From: an uncultured Oscillospiraceae bacterium
GTDB lineage: Bacteria; Bacillota; Clostridia; Oscillospirales; Oscillospiraceae
Reading direction: 5' to 3'
NCBI GenBank assembly: GCA_934565775.1
Contig: CAKTIN010000016.1
Span: 1 to 27,926, forward strand
Length of the DNA stretch: 27,926 bases
Position numbers and translations under genes: made by a program. The notes under the pieces are model-generated. The model saw nothing but the letters and a program-made list of their open reading frames with translations. It did not search any database and was not told the DNA's origin. Shown here piece by piece: positions 6,462 through 13,972 of this stretch; the first letter of the stretch is position 1; every line of letters begins with the position of its first letter.

Positions 6462-7607
6462 CTACTGACAGGGGCCCTGGGGCGCGGGCTGCTGTGGCGC
6501 CTGGCCGGTGCGCTCCAGCCAGGCGGTGTAAGCAATGGCAATCAGCTCCCGCTCGCCTTGCAGCTCCATGGGAGACAGGTTCTTGGCCAGCCTCTCAAAC
6601 TGGCCCAGTAGGGCGTTGGCCTCCACGGGATTTTGATTCCACAGCAGTGCCCGGGCATACTGGGTGCGGACGACGGAGGGGGAACTCCGCAGATACCGGC
6701 GCAGGAGCTTTTGCTGCCCCGGGGTCTCATAGGGGCGGATGTCCGCACCGGCCAGCAGGGCACAGTAGATCTGAAGGTCCCGAAGGGAAAACCGCTCATA
6801 GACCGAGAGAGCAGCCTTCGCCTCCAGCCATCCGGCCAGAGAGGCCGCTTCGGCAAAGCGGTGCTGGTCCAGGGTCCGGAGGACCAGATTCAGCCCGGGA
6901 TAAAGGCTGACCCGGTTTTGCAGCTCCGCCCCCTGGGGCAGATAAAACAGCTCCTCAGGCATATCCCGCAGACGCGTGGTGTAGAATAGCGCACCAACGC
7001 GATAAATGTCCCGCTGGGCCTGCCGGGCAAATGGGGACCGGAGGAGGCACTGCACCCGAAGGCCGTCCACATCCACAGAAAGAAAGCGCAGCGGCAGGCC
7101 GTTGATCAGAGCAAGGGCCAGATTCTGAAGGCAGAAGCTCAGCAACACCCAATGCCAGAACCCCTGCAGAGGCGTACACAGGAAACCCGCAAGCCCCAGC
7201 AGACAGCCCAGCCCGTTGGCAAGGACGCCGCCCAGATAATACAGCCAAAGGGAGCGCGGTGCCTCCGGCGGTAACATCCCGCAAAGGCCGACGTCAGACG
7301 CCTGCGTCAGGCTGAGCTTGAAGCGGCCGTCCAGCCGGGACAGGCGGAAGGGCCATACCTGGAGATAGGAAAAGCGGAAGCCGGAGGCCAACCCGCAGAC
7401 CAGGTGCCCCGTTTCGTGGAGAAGCATGGCGAAAAAGCGCACAAGGAAAAACAGCAGAAGCAGCGCAGCGTAGCTGACCAGGATAAAAATGCCCACAGGG
7501 AGCGGGGGATCCTCCGGCATCAGCTTGGTCAGAGGCCAAAGCGGCAGCAAGACGGCTGCCAGGAAAAGAACGGTCTCCCAAGGAGAAATGCGAAGATCCT
7601 TTTTCAT
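6462..7607 (-). CDS. M50-like membrane metalloprotease with C-terminal helical domain
   Basis: A 381-aa membrane protein. The N-terminal half has hydrophobic segments around 12-30, 38-62, 118-145 and 148-170. The motif HETGH (64-68) matches the HExxH zinc site of site-2-protease-type M50 peptidases, and NGLP...DG (169-182) matches their second N-x-x-P-x(n)-D-G motif, whose Asp is the third zinc ligand. Both are embedded in or next to hydrophobic helices, as expected for intramembrane proteolysis. The region 190-381 is soluble, helical and repeat-like and may recognise substrate. A strong AAGGAGG site precedes the ATG, 24 nt after the Smr gene stop. M50-like proteins of this shape in Firmicutes are mostly uncharacterised; the substrate is unknown. 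It is the last gene of the minus-strand operon. Confidence 0.75.
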   Translation of the reverse strand: MKKDLRISPWETVLFLAAVLLPLWPLTKLMPEDPPLPVGIFILVSYAALLLLFFLVRFFAMLLHETGHLVCGLASGFRFSYLQVWPFRLSRLDGRFKLSLTQASDVGLCGMLPPEAPRSLWLYYLGGVLANGLGCLLGLAGFLCTPLQGFWHWVLLSFCLQNLALALINGLPLRFLSVDVDGLRVQCLLRSPFARQAQRDIYRVGALFYTTRLRDMPEELFYLPQGAELQNRVSLYPGLNLVLRTLDQHRFAEAASLAGWLEAKAALSVYERFSLRDLQIYCALLAGADIRPYETPGQQKLLRRYLRSSPSVVRTQYARALLWNQNPVEANALLGQFERLAKNLSPMELQGERELIAIAYTAWLERTGQAPQQPAPQGPCQ

Positions 7608-7631
7608 GGGGAATGCCTCCTTGCAATGTTC

Positions 7632-7877
7632 CTAAAAATCCCGGAGCACCAGGTCGGTCTGGCCCTGATTCAGGCCGATCTCCAGCCGGAGAATCCGGGG
7701 GTCGGCCCGGTAGCGCTTCCGGATGGCCTCCCGCAGGGCGGTGCCCCGGTTGCTGCCGTGGATGAGCCGGAGGCGGTAGGTCCCGGCCTTGGCCCGCTTC
7801 AGCGCCGCCTCAATGGCAATCTCCGCCTGGTAGACGGTGCAGCCGTGGAGATCCAGCTCCACTACCCCGGCGTTCAC
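7632..7877 (-). CDS. Smr-domain protein
   Basis: An 81-aa stand-alone Smr (small MutS-related) domain. It shows ELDLHGCT (7-14) and the second motif LIHGSNRGTALREAI (38-52), matching the family's LDLHG...HGxGxGxLR pattern. Smr domains bind or nick nucleic acids; stand-alone forms in Firmicutes are linked to ribosome rescue or mRNA cleavage (SmrB-like), but this short form is untested. Its start overlaps the stop of the DUF1653 gene by 4 nt (7874-7877), so the two are translationally coupled. Confidence 0.85.
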   Translation of the reverse strand: MNAGVVELDLHGCTVYQAEIAIEAALKRAKAGTYRLRLIHGSNRGTALREAIRKRYRADPRILRLEIGLNQGQTDLVLRDF

Positions 7878-8101
7878 GGCTCCGGCCCCACATAGACGAA
7901 TCGGGGGCCGTCATAGCCGTCCCGGCAGACCCGCTCGTTCCACATGGCCGCCGGGCGCACCCACAGGCCGCCCTGGCCGTACAGGGCCCGGTAGACCACC
8001 AGAAGCTCCCGGGTCTCCGAGTGGGTGGCCAGGCCCAGGACCTCATATTCCTTTCCCTTGAAGTGCCGGTAGCGGCCGGGACGAATGGAGACGGATTGCA
8101 T
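7874..8101 (-). CDS. DUF1653 domain protein
   Basis: A 75-aa protein that is essentially one DUF1653 domain, recognisable from GRYRHFKGKEYEVLG (9-23), HSETRELLVVYRALYG (27-42), GLWVRPAAMW and the closing GPRFVYV. The family is common in bacteria, small and soluble, with no established biochemical role. It lies 4 nt downstream of the MATE gene and overlaps the Smr gene by 4 nt. Confidence 0.85.
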   Translation of the reverse strand: MQSVSIRPGRYRHFKGKEYEVLGLATHSETRELLVVYRALYGQGGLWVRPAAMWNERVCRDGYDGPRFVYVGPEP

Positions 8102-8105
8102 AGGC

Positions 8106-9548
8106 TTATTCCTCCTCTGCGGCCTCCCGGGCCGCCTCTTCTGCCAGACTCTGCTGGGTTTCTGTGACCACCCGGTGCTTGGTCAGATCGGAACGGAAAT
8201 AATAGACCAGAATCCCCAGGCTGCACAGGGCCCAGCCCAGGGGATAGCCCAGGATAATGGGCAGCACCTGCCCGGGCAGCAGCCGGGAGACGGCAAACAT
8301 ATAGATCTGCCGGAACAACACAAAGCTGGAGAGCATGATTATGGTGGGGCCGGTGCTGTCGCCTGCGCCCCGGAGGACCCCGGTGTAGATCTGGTTGATG
8401 CAGAAGGCCAGATAGAAGGGAGTGATCCACCGGAGCATGAGATCTCCGTACCGGATGACCTCCGGGTCCCCGTTAAAGAAGCTTACAATGGGGCTGGGGA
8501 AGAGCAGAATGGGCACCATCAGCAGCACCGAGCTGCCCATGGACAGGGCCAGGGCGATCCGCGCGCCCTTTTTTGCCCGGGGCACATAGCCGATGCCCAG
8601 ATTCTGCCCCACGAAGGTGGTGGAGGACAGGGCGATGGACTGGGCGGGGAGCATCAGGAACTGATCGATCTTGGAGTAGGCGGTCCAGCCGCCCATGCAG
8701 GCCTCGCCGAAGGCGTTGATATACGACTGGGTAAAGACGTTGGCAAAGGCGGTCACGGCCATTTGCAGGGCGGCGGGGAAGCCCACCTTAAAGATCTTGC
8801 CCAGCATGGACCAGTCCACCCGCAGCTTTTTCAGCTCCACCCGGATGCAGCCCTCCGTCCGGAGCAGGCAGCGCAGAGACAGGGCCGCCGAGGCGTACAG
8901 GGAGATCACCGTGGCCAGAGCCACGCCCTCCACGCCCATGTGAAAAACCAGGACGAACACCAGATCCAGCACGGTGTTCACCACGGCGGTCACCACCAGA
9001 TAGTAAAAAGGCCGCTGGGAGTCCCCCACCGCCCGGAGAATGCTGGCGGCGATGTTGTAAAACACCATACCGGGGATGCCGGTGTAATAAATCAGCAGAT
9101 ACAGACGGGCCTCCCGCAGAACGGTGCCCGGGACGTTCAGCAGGCTGAGCATGGGGCCGGTGAGCAGCAGCCCCCCGGCAGTGAGGACCACGGCCAGAAA
9201 GGCGGTGAGCACCATGGAGGTGTGGACCGCCCGGCTCAGGTCGTCAAAGCGCTTGGCGCCGTACAGCTGGGAGATCACGACCCCGGCTCCGGCGGACAGG
9301 CCCATGAAAAAGCCGATGAACAGGTTGACCAGAGGGGTCACGCCGCCCACGGCGGAAAAGGCGGTGCCGCTGACGTAGTTGCCCACCACCCAGGTATCCA
9401 CGGTGTTATACAGCTGCTGGAAAAGATTCCCTGCCAGCAGAGGCAGGGCAAACAGGATCAGATGCCGGGGAATGCTCCCAACGGTCATGTCCACATCCTT
9501 CCGGCCGCCGCGGGGGAGCCCGGAGGCGGCATGGCGCAGATGAAGCAT
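8106..9548 (-). CDS. MATE-family multidrug/cation efflux transporter
   Basis: A 480-aa twelve-helix membrane exporter of the MATE family (NorM/DinF superfamily), which exports cationic drugs or metabolites in exchange for Na+ or H+. The N-terminal signature GSIPRHLILFALPLLAGNLFQQLYNTVDTWVVG and the second half beginning near RVDWSMLGKIFKVGFPAALQM mark the two MatE domains. The C-terminal tail is acidic (EEAAREAAEEE). ATG 9548 fits the promoter at 9590-9618 and has AAGGAG 11 nt upstream; an internal ATG at 9488 (MTVGSIPRH), with AAGGA 7 nt upstream, is also credible and would give 460 aa. It is the first gene of the minus-strand operon and divergent from the GntR gene. No operator-like site is seen in its promoter. 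Confidence 0.9.
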   Translation of the reverse strand: MLHLRHAASGLPRGGRKDVDMTVGSIPRHLILFALPLLAGNLFQQLYNTVDTWVVGNYVSGTAFSAVGGVTPLVNLFIGFFMGLSAGAGVVISQLYGAKRFDDLSRAVHTSMVLTAFLAVVLTAGGLLLTGPMLSLLNVPGTVLREARLYLLIYYTGIPGMVFYNIAASILRAVGDSQRPFYYLVVTAVVNTVLDLVFVLVFHMGVEGVALATVISLYASAALSLRCLLRTEGCIRVELKKLRVDWSMLGKIFKVGFPAALQMAVTAFANVFTQSYINAFGEACMGGWTAYSKIDQFLMLPAQSIALSSTTFVGQNLGIGYVPRAKKGARIALALSMGSSVLLMVPILLFPSPIVSFFNGDPEVIRYGDLMLRWITPFYLAFCINQIYTGVLRGAGDSTGPTIIMLSSFVLFRQIYMFAVSRLLPGQVLPIILGYPLGWALCSLGILVYYFRSDLTKHRVVTETQQSLAEEAAREAAEEE

Positions 9549-9589
9549 GGGTCCTCAGTCTCCTTTTTTGACAAATTGTGCCCAACCTT

Positions 9590-9618
9590 ATTATATAAGA
9601 AGCGCCGGAAAAAAGCAA
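9590..9618 (-). promoter_or_regulatory. Promoter of the MATE operon
   Basis: Read on the minus strand, a perfect -10 TATAAT (9595-9590) lies 17 nt after a weak -35 TTGCTT (9618-9613). The start would be near 9583, giving a leader of about 35 nt to ATG 9548. Confidence 0.6.
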
Positions 9619-9685
9619 CTCGCCGGGGAATTTCACTCCCAAGGGGGCAAAAATGGAAATTTCCGGAAAAAACCGCAAAAAGGAT

Positions 9686-9714
9686 TTGCAAAAGCATGGA
9701 AATGATGGTATGAT
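9686..9714 (+). promoter_or_regulatory. Promoter of the gntR-type regulator gene
   Basis: TTGCAA (9686-9691), a 17-nt spacer and TATGAT (9709-9714) form a good vegetative promoter. The -10 is embedded in an operator-like sequence (9706-9716), which suggests autorepression. Confidence 0.7.
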
Positions 9715-9767
9715 AGCTTTAGGTGAGTCCCAAAAGCGGACAATCATACTGTGTGCTTATCATACAA
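9706..9767 (+). promoter_or_regulatory. Operator-like sites in the gntR promoter and leader
   Basis: Three related AT-rich sites sit in otherwise GC-rich DNA: TGGTATGATAG over the -10 (9706-9716), CAATCATAC (9741-9749) and TTATCATACAA (9757-9767). On the opposite strand the last reads TTGTATGATAA, one mismatch from the FCD/FadR-family consensus TNGTNNNACNA. The same motifs recur before operons A and B. Confidence 0.65.
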
Positions 9768-9787
9768 GCATGGAATGAGGAATGGAA

Positions 9788-10468
9788 ATGAACACCATGA
9801 AGCCGGTCAAGAAAGTGATCCTGTCGGAAGAGATCGCCAACCAGATTCTGGAGCAGGTGAAATCCGGGCAGCTGCGCCCCGGGGAGCGGCTGGCCAGCGA
9901 GCGGGAGCTGTGCGAGCTGTTTGACGCCAGCCGGACCTCCGTCCGGGAGGCCATTAAGGGCCTGACCTCCATGGGCGTTTTGCAGAAGCGCCGGGACGGC
10001 AACCATATTTGCGAAAATCTTTCGGAGATCATCGTCCGCCCCATGAACATTCTGCTCAGCAGCAACGGCTTTACCATCCAGGAGGTAGCCGAGGCCCGTA
10101 TCATCATCGAGAGCCAGCTGGCCCGTATGGCGGCCCTGTATGCCACCCGGGAGGAGCTGGAGGCCATGGAGGCCTGCCTGGAGGACCATGACGAGGAGCC
10201 CGAGGTGCTTATGGAGCGGGCGATCCGCTTCCACCAGCTCATTGCCGCCAGCGCCAAGAACAAGGTGCTGGAGGAAATGTACACCGTGATCTACCGCATT
10301 TTGCGGGAGCGGCGGAACAATGAGGACGGCCTGCGCCGGGTCCACCGGAGCATCCAGCAGCACCGGGCGATCTTTGAGGCCATCCAGGCCCGGAACCCGG
10401 AGACCGCGGAGGCGGCCATGCGGGAGCATCTTTCTGCCCTGTCCGAGCGGAAAAAGGAAGAGAAATAA
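9788..10468 (+). CDS. GntR-family transcriptional regulator, FCD (FadR) subfamily
   Basis: A 226-aa DNA-binding regulator. The N-terminal winged helix-turn-helix (about 10-75) includes LRPGERLASERELCELFDASRTSVREAIKGL, and the C-terminal all-helical FCD domain (about 90-215) has IRFHQLIAAS, QQHRAIFEAI and MREHL, which carry the three histidines usual for the metal site. The Asp normally found three residues before the first FH appears to be Ala, so metal or effector binding may differ. FCD regulators usually sense small organic acids and repress the matching catabolic operon. ATG 9788 has TGAGG 7 nt upstream; the in-frame ATG at 9782 is too close to that site. It lies directly before operon A, and operator-like sites precede its own gene, operon A and operon B. 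Confidence 0.9.
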   Translation: MNTMKPVKKVILSEEIANQILEQVKSGQLRPGERLASERELCELFDASRTSVREAIKGLTSMGVLQKRRDGNHICENLSEIIVRPMNILLSSNGFTIQEVAEARIIIESQLARMAALYATREELEAMEACLEDHDEEPEVLMERAIRFHQLIAASAKNKVLEEMYTVIYRILRERRNNEDGLRRVHRSIQQHRAIFEAIQARNPETAEAAMREHLSALSERKKEEK

Positions 10469-10488
10469 CAGCACATTGCACAAAAGGA

Positions 10489-10538
10489 CTGCCGGATATT
10501 TTGGAATACTGTCAATTGACGGTTCCAAAACCCGGCAG
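10489..10538 (+). other. Nested inverted repeat spanning the operon A -35 region
   Basis: Three nested dyads share almost one centre: CTGCCGG/CCGGCAG (10489-10495 with 10532-10538), TTTTGGAA/TTCCAAAA (10499-10506 with 10523-10530) and the 10-bp palindrome GTCAATTGAC (10511-10520). Small asymmetric bulges separate them. The structure ends exactly where the -10 box begins (10539) and contains the -35 box. It lacks a T-tract, so it is not an obvious terminator for gntR. It may be a binding site for a second regulator or an RNA hairpin in read-through transcripts. Confidence 0.7.
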
Positions 10539-10544
10539 TATAAT
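10516..10544 (+). promoter_or_regulatory. Promoter of operon A
   Basis: TTGACG (10516-10521), a 17-nt spacer and a perfect TATAAT (10539-10544) form a near-consensus vegetative promoter. Transcription should start near 10551, immediately before the operator-like site at 10555. Confidence 0.85.
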
Positions 10545-10554
10545 CTAGGTATAC

Positions 10555-10578
10555 TTGTCATACAATCATACAATATGA
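10555..10578 (+). promoter_or_regulatory. Operator-like site of operon A with tandem 8-bp repeat
   Basis: TTGTCATACAA (10555-10565) fits TNGTNNNACNA exactly. It overlaps a perfect tandem repeat of TCATACAA (10558-10565 and 10566-10573), and TCATA/TATGA forms a small palindrome at 10566-10578. Lying just after the predicted start site, binding here would block transcription. Confidence 0.72.
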
Positions 10579-10590
10579 GGAGGTAATCCT

Positions 10591-11085
10591 ATGGAACAGA
10601 GCGCATGGCAGGCACAGCTGCCCCTGGCGGTCCGGGCGATGAAGCGCTGCGGCTACAGCTACGGTCAGTACGTTTTCGTCACGGCCCCCACCCCCGCCGG
10701 AATGGCCGCCGCCCAGGCGGCGAAGGTCTGCGGAAGTCTGGGCGTGGCCATTGGCTGCCGGGACGAGGCGGAGGAGGCTGCCGTCCGGCAGGCAGGCTTT
10801 GCCGCGTACCGCTACGGCGGAGACCCCGCCGCCTTCCGGCGGGACTTTACCGGTCCCCATGGCTTTGACTACGTGGCGGAGACCACCGGCGGGGCGGAGG
10901 GCTATGCCCTGACCCTGGAGCTGGTGAAGCGGGGCGCCTGCGTGGCCCTGCTGCAGGAACCGGAAGCGCCCTATACATTCTTCGTAAAAACCGCCATCCG
11001 CAGCCAGATCCGCTTCGCGGGGGTGCGGACCTACACCCAGGAGGACGCCGATACGGCGGCGGCCCTTCTGAAGCGCCTGAGCTAA
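10591..11085 (+). CDS. Stand-alone Rossmann domain of the medium-chain dehydrogenase type
   Basis: A 164-aa protein resembling only the nucleotide-binding half of a medium-chain (zinc alcohol) dehydrogenase. YGQYVFVTAPTPAGMAAAQAAKVCG (24-48) corresponds to the first beta-strand, glycine loop and helix, with the first Gly of the loop replaced by Ala; FDYVAETTGGAEGYALTLELVKRGACVALL follows the usual order of later strands. No catalytic GroES-like domain or zinc cysteines are present, and the upstream DNA is promoter, so it is not truncated by the start choice. It has its own excellent site (GAGGAGGT) and is the first gene of operon A, 13 nt before a full-length dehydrogenase. It could be a degenerate duplicate or a partner subunit or regulatory domain of that enzyme. 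Confidence 0.68.
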   Translation: MEQSAWQAQLPLAVRAMKRCGYSYGQYVFVTAPTPAGMAAAQAAKVCGSLGVAIGCRDEAEEAAVRQAGFAAYRYGGDPAAFRRDFTGPHGFDYVAETTGGAEGYALTLELVKRGACVALLQEPEAPYTFFVKTAIRSQIRFAGVRTYTQEDADTAAALLKRLS

Positions 11086-11098
11086 GGAGGGAAGCAGC

Positions 11099-12175
11099 AT
11101 GGAAAAGACCATGAAGGGTTTATTTGTGACCGGTCCCGGGGAGGGCGCCGTGTGCCAGGGCGCCATCCCCACCCCGGCCCCCGGCCAGGCGCTGATCCGC
11201 CTGGAGTACGCCGGGATCTGCGGCGGCGACCCCGCCATCTTTGCCCATAACAATTACGGCGGCACCAAGGAGCACCCCAGAGTCACCGGCCATGAGTTTT
11301 ACGGCGAGGTCGTGGCCATCAACAATCCCCTGGGCAAGCCCTGCCGGGTGAAGGTGGGCGACAAGGTCGTCGGCCCCCAGGACGCCCCCTGCGGCATCTG
11401 CGACCAGTGCATCAACGGCCGCCCCAGCATCTGCTCCGGGCAGTACGGCGCACGGCAGCGGCCCAGCGGCTGCTTTGCCGAATATTTCGAGCGGGATTTT
11501 GACCGGCTCTTCCCCATCGACCCCGGGGTGGACCCCATGGTGGCGGCCATCGCGGAGCCTCTGGCCGTGGCGGCCTTTGACGTGCGCTTTACCGGCGTGG
11601 GCCTGGGGGACACGGTGCTGATCATCGGCGCGGGTGCCGTGGGTATCCTCATCGGCCTGCTGGCCCGGCTGAACGGCGCCAGCCGCGTGGTATTTGCGGA
11701 GCTCAGCGAGCATCGCCTGGCGCTGATGCGGGAGATGGGCTTTGACACCCTCCACTCCGCCCGGGACGATGTGCCCGCCGCCATGCGGGCCTTTACCGGG
11801 GGCAAGGGTGCGGATTACGTCTTTGAGACCTCCGGCTCTCAGCCCGGCTGGAACACCTCCCTGGAGGCGGCCCGGTACGGCGGCAAGGTGGTGCCCGTGG
11901 GTCTGCCCTACTGCGACCGGACGGTGAACTTCCCCAAGGTGTATGAAAAGGAGCTGGACCTCATCAGCGTGAATATGCACCAGGTGGGCGACTTCTCCCG
12001 GGGCGTGGATCTGATCAACAGCGGCCTGCTGAACCGGGAGTTCCGGCGGCTGGTCACCAGCGTGTGGCCCCTGGACCAGGCCGTGGAGGCCATGGCCGCC
12101 TCGACGGATAAGGCGGGCAACGATATTAAGATTCTGCTGAAGCCCGAGCTGGAAGAGAAAATCGTCTTTTATTGA
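11099..12175 (+). CDS. Zinc-dependent medium-chain alcohol/polyol dehydrogenase
   Basis: A 358-aa NAD(P)-dependent dehydrogenase of the threonine/sorbitol dehydrogenase class. Catalytic zinc ligands are seen as Cys41 (in GICGGD) and GHE (64-66); the structural zinc cysteines follow the C-x2-C-x2-C-x7-C pattern at 98, 101, 104 and 112. The Rossmann motif GAGAVG is at 177-182. CGGD replaces the more usual CGSD. It oxidises a secondary alcohol or reduces a ketone, acting in the cytoplasm. GGAGG precedes the ATG and it is cotranscribed with the hydro-lyase genes, so its substrate is probably a hydroxy-acid or polyol belonging to the same pathway. Confidence 0.88.
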   Translation: MEKTMKGLFVTGPGEGAVCQGAIPTPAPGQALIRLEYAGICGGDPAIFAHNNYGGTKEHPRVTGHEFYGEVVAINNPLGKPCRVKVGDKVVGPQDAPCGICDQCINGRPSICSGQYGARQRPSGCFAEYFERDFDRLFPIDPGVDPMVAAIAEPLAVAAFDVRFTGVGLGDTVLIIGAGAVGILIGLLARLNGASRVVFAELSEHRLALMREMGFDTLHSARDDVPAAMRAFTGGKGADYVFETSGSQPGWNTSLEAARYGGKVVPVGLPYCDRTVNFPKVYEKELDLISVNMHQVGDFSRGVDLINSGLLNREFRRLVTSVWPLDQAVEAMAASTDKAGNDIKILLKPELEEKIVFY

Positions 12176-12189
12176 TGGGAGGACGGACC

Positions 12190-13449
12190 ATGGGAAAAAC
12201 CATGTCGGAAAAGATCCTGGCGAAGAAGGCCGGGCTGGAGGACGTCCGGGCAGGGCAGATCGTCACGGTCCAGGTGGACTGCGCCATGATGGACGATATT
12301 CTGGGCCCCCGGGGTATGGCTCCTTCCTTTGACGCCTGTGCCGCCCCGGTGAAGCACCCGGAGCGCTGCGTGGTCATCTGCGATCATTATGCCCCTCCCG
12401 CCAACATCGACCAGGCGAACATCGTCGCCTATACCCGCCGGTGGGCCAGGGAGAACGGCATCGAACACTATTTTGAATCCCAGGGCCCCTGCCATCAGCT
12501 TCTGGCGGAGAACGGCTTCTCCCTGCCGGGGACCGTTCAGGTGGGCACGGATTCCCACACCTGCACCGCCGGAGCCTTCGGCTGCTTCGGTACGGGCATC
12601 GGCTCCACGGAAATGACCGGCGTGGTCCTGTCCGGGGAGATCTGGTTCCGGGTGCCGGAGACGGTGTCCGTGTGCTGGCGGGGGCAGCTGCCCGCCGGGG
12701 TCATGGCCAAGGACCTGATCCTGAAAACCATCGGGACCATCGGCCACGCCGGGGCCACCTACCAGGCCCTGGAGTTTACGGGCAGCGCCATCGAGGCGCT
12801 GTCCATGGACGAGAGAATGTGCATTTCCAATATGGCCGTGGAGGCCGGGGCCAAGGTGGGGCTCATCCCTGCGGATGAAAAGACCTTCGCCTATCTCCGG
12901 GACCATGGCTGCGAGAAGCCCTATACCCCCCAGTATTCCGACCCAGACGCGGAATACTGCCGGATTCTGGAGTTTGACGCCGGGACCCTGGTGCCCCAGG
13001 TGGCCGCGCCCCATGCGGTGGACAATGTCCATCCCATTGACACGCTGCGGGGCACGCCCCTGCAGCGGGCCTATCTGGGCAGCTGCACCGGCGGCCGGCT
13101 CAACGACCTGCGGGCGGCGGCGGAGCTCCTCCGGGGCAAAACCGTTTCCAAGGATGTGACCTTTTTCGTCTCCCCCGCCTCCCAGCGCATCTGGATGGAG
13201 GCGGACCGCCTGGGGTATCTGGAGACCCTGGCCCAGGCCGGCGCCATCATCCTCGCCCCCACCTGCGGGGCCTGCGTGGGCACCCACTCGGGCATCCTGG
13301 CCGACGGGGAGAGCTGCATTTCCTCCAGCAACCGGAACTTCCGGGGGCGCATGGGCAGCAAGGAATCCATGCTGTACCTGGGCTCGCCCCTGACCGTGGC
13401 GGCCTCCGCCCTGGAGGGGCGGCTGGCGGATCCCCGGAACTATCTATAA
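12190..13449 (+). CDS. Aconitase-superfamily hydro-lyase, large subunit (LeuC/HacA/DmdA type)
   Basis: A 419-aa [4Fe-4S] dehydratase subunit. GTDSHTCTAGAFGCFGTGIGSTE (119-141) is the core substrate-site motif; cluster cysteines are Cys299 (GSCTGGR), Cys359 and Cys362 (TCGACVG). NRNFRGRMGS (381-390) closes the fold. The common GSCTN-S/G-R reads GSCTGGR here. With the small subunit it adds or removes water across the double bond of a di- or tricarboxylic acid. Length and two-subunit form fit isopropylmalate dehydratase, homoaconitase and Eubacterium barkeri dimethylmaleate hydratase (DmdAB). No leuA or leuB is nearby, while a PrpF-type isomerase is, so a catabolic DmdA-like role fits better than leucine synthesis. 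ATG 12190 has GGGAGGA upstream; the earlier ATG at 12172 does not. Confidence 0.87.
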   Translation: MGKTMSEKILAKKAGLEDVRAGQIVTVQVDCAMMDDILGPRGMAPSFDACAAPVKHPERCVVICDHYAPPANIDQANIVAYTRRWARENGIEHYFESQGPCHQLLAENGFSLPGTVQVGTDSHTCTAGAFGCFGTGIGSTEMTGVVLSGEIWFRVPETVSVCWRGQLPAGVMAKDLILKTIGTIGHAGATYQALEFTGSAIEALSMDERMCISNMAVEAGAKVGLIPADEKTFAYLRDHGCEKPYTPQYSDPDAEYCRILEFDAGTLVPQVAAPHAVDNVHPIDTLRGTPLQRAYLGSCTGGRLNDLRAAAELLRGKTVSKDVTFFVSPASQRIWMEADRLGYLETLAQAGAIILAPTCGACVGTHSGILADGESCISSSNRNFRGRMGSKESMLYLGSPLTVAASALEGRLADPRNYL

Positions 13450-13459
13450 GGAGGCGCCT

Positions 13460-13972
13460 ATGGAGACGGTATTACACGGCAAGGCCTTTACCTGCGGCGA
13501 CCACATCAACACCGACCTGATTTCCCCGGCCTGCTATATGGAGCGGAGCCCGGAGGTGATCGCCGCCCATGCCATGGAGGGCGTGGACCCGGCGTTCTCC
13601 CGGAAGATTCGGCGGGGAGATTTCGTGGTGGCCGGAAAGAACTTCGGCTCCGGCTCCAGCCGGGAGACGGCCCCGGTGGCCCTGCGGGACTGCGGGGTGG
13701 CGGCGGTGATTGCCGAGTTTTTCGCCCGGATCTTTTACCGCAACTGCATCAACATCGGCCTGCCCGCTCTCATCTGCCCCCAAGCCGGGCGCATCGATAT
13801 GGGCGACAGCCTGCGGGTGGACCTGGAGCAGGGGCTGATCGAAAATGAGACAAAGCACGAGACCTATCGCTGCGAGCCTCTGCCCGCCAATCTCCGGCAG
13901 ATCATTGCCCGGGGCGGGCTCATGGAATCGTTGAAGCAGGACTACGGCCCCAAGAAAGGAGCGGCGGAATGA
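13460..13972 (+). CDS. Aconitase-superfamily hydro-lyase, small subunit (LeuD/DmdB type)
   Basis: A 170-aa swivel-domain subunit partnering the preceding large subunit. DHINTDLI (14-21) and KNFGSGSSRETAPVAL (60-75) are the conserved motifs; the serine-rich loop with Arg binds the substrate carboxylate. The specificity loop that reads YLR in isopropylmalate dehydratases is replaced by a sequence around CYMERSPE (25-32), which supports a different substrate. AAGGAGG lies before the ATG. Its stop overlaps the start of the PrpF-type gene by 4 nt (ATGA at 13969-13972). Confidence 0.87.
   Translation: METVLHGKAFTCGDHINTDLISPACYMERSPEVIAAHAMEGVDPAFSRKIRRGDFVVAGKNFGSGSSRETAPVALRDCGVAAVIAEFFARIFYRNCINIGLPALICPQAGRIDMGDSLRVDLEQGLIENETKHETYRCEPLPANLRQIIARGGLMESLKQDYGPKKGAAE

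Noticed and set aside
8085..9713. 542-codon plus-strand frame opposite the MATE gene
   Set aside because: Its composition (Gly, His, Gln, Asp repeats) is that of an antisense shadow; the MATE gene on the other strand explains the region with a promoter and start site.
12190..13972. Leucine biosynthesis leuCD
   Set aside because: The family fits, but leuA and leuB are absent, the small-subunit specificity loop differs, and a PrpF-type isomerase, a GntR-FCD regulator and a CoA-transferase/lyase regulon surround it.
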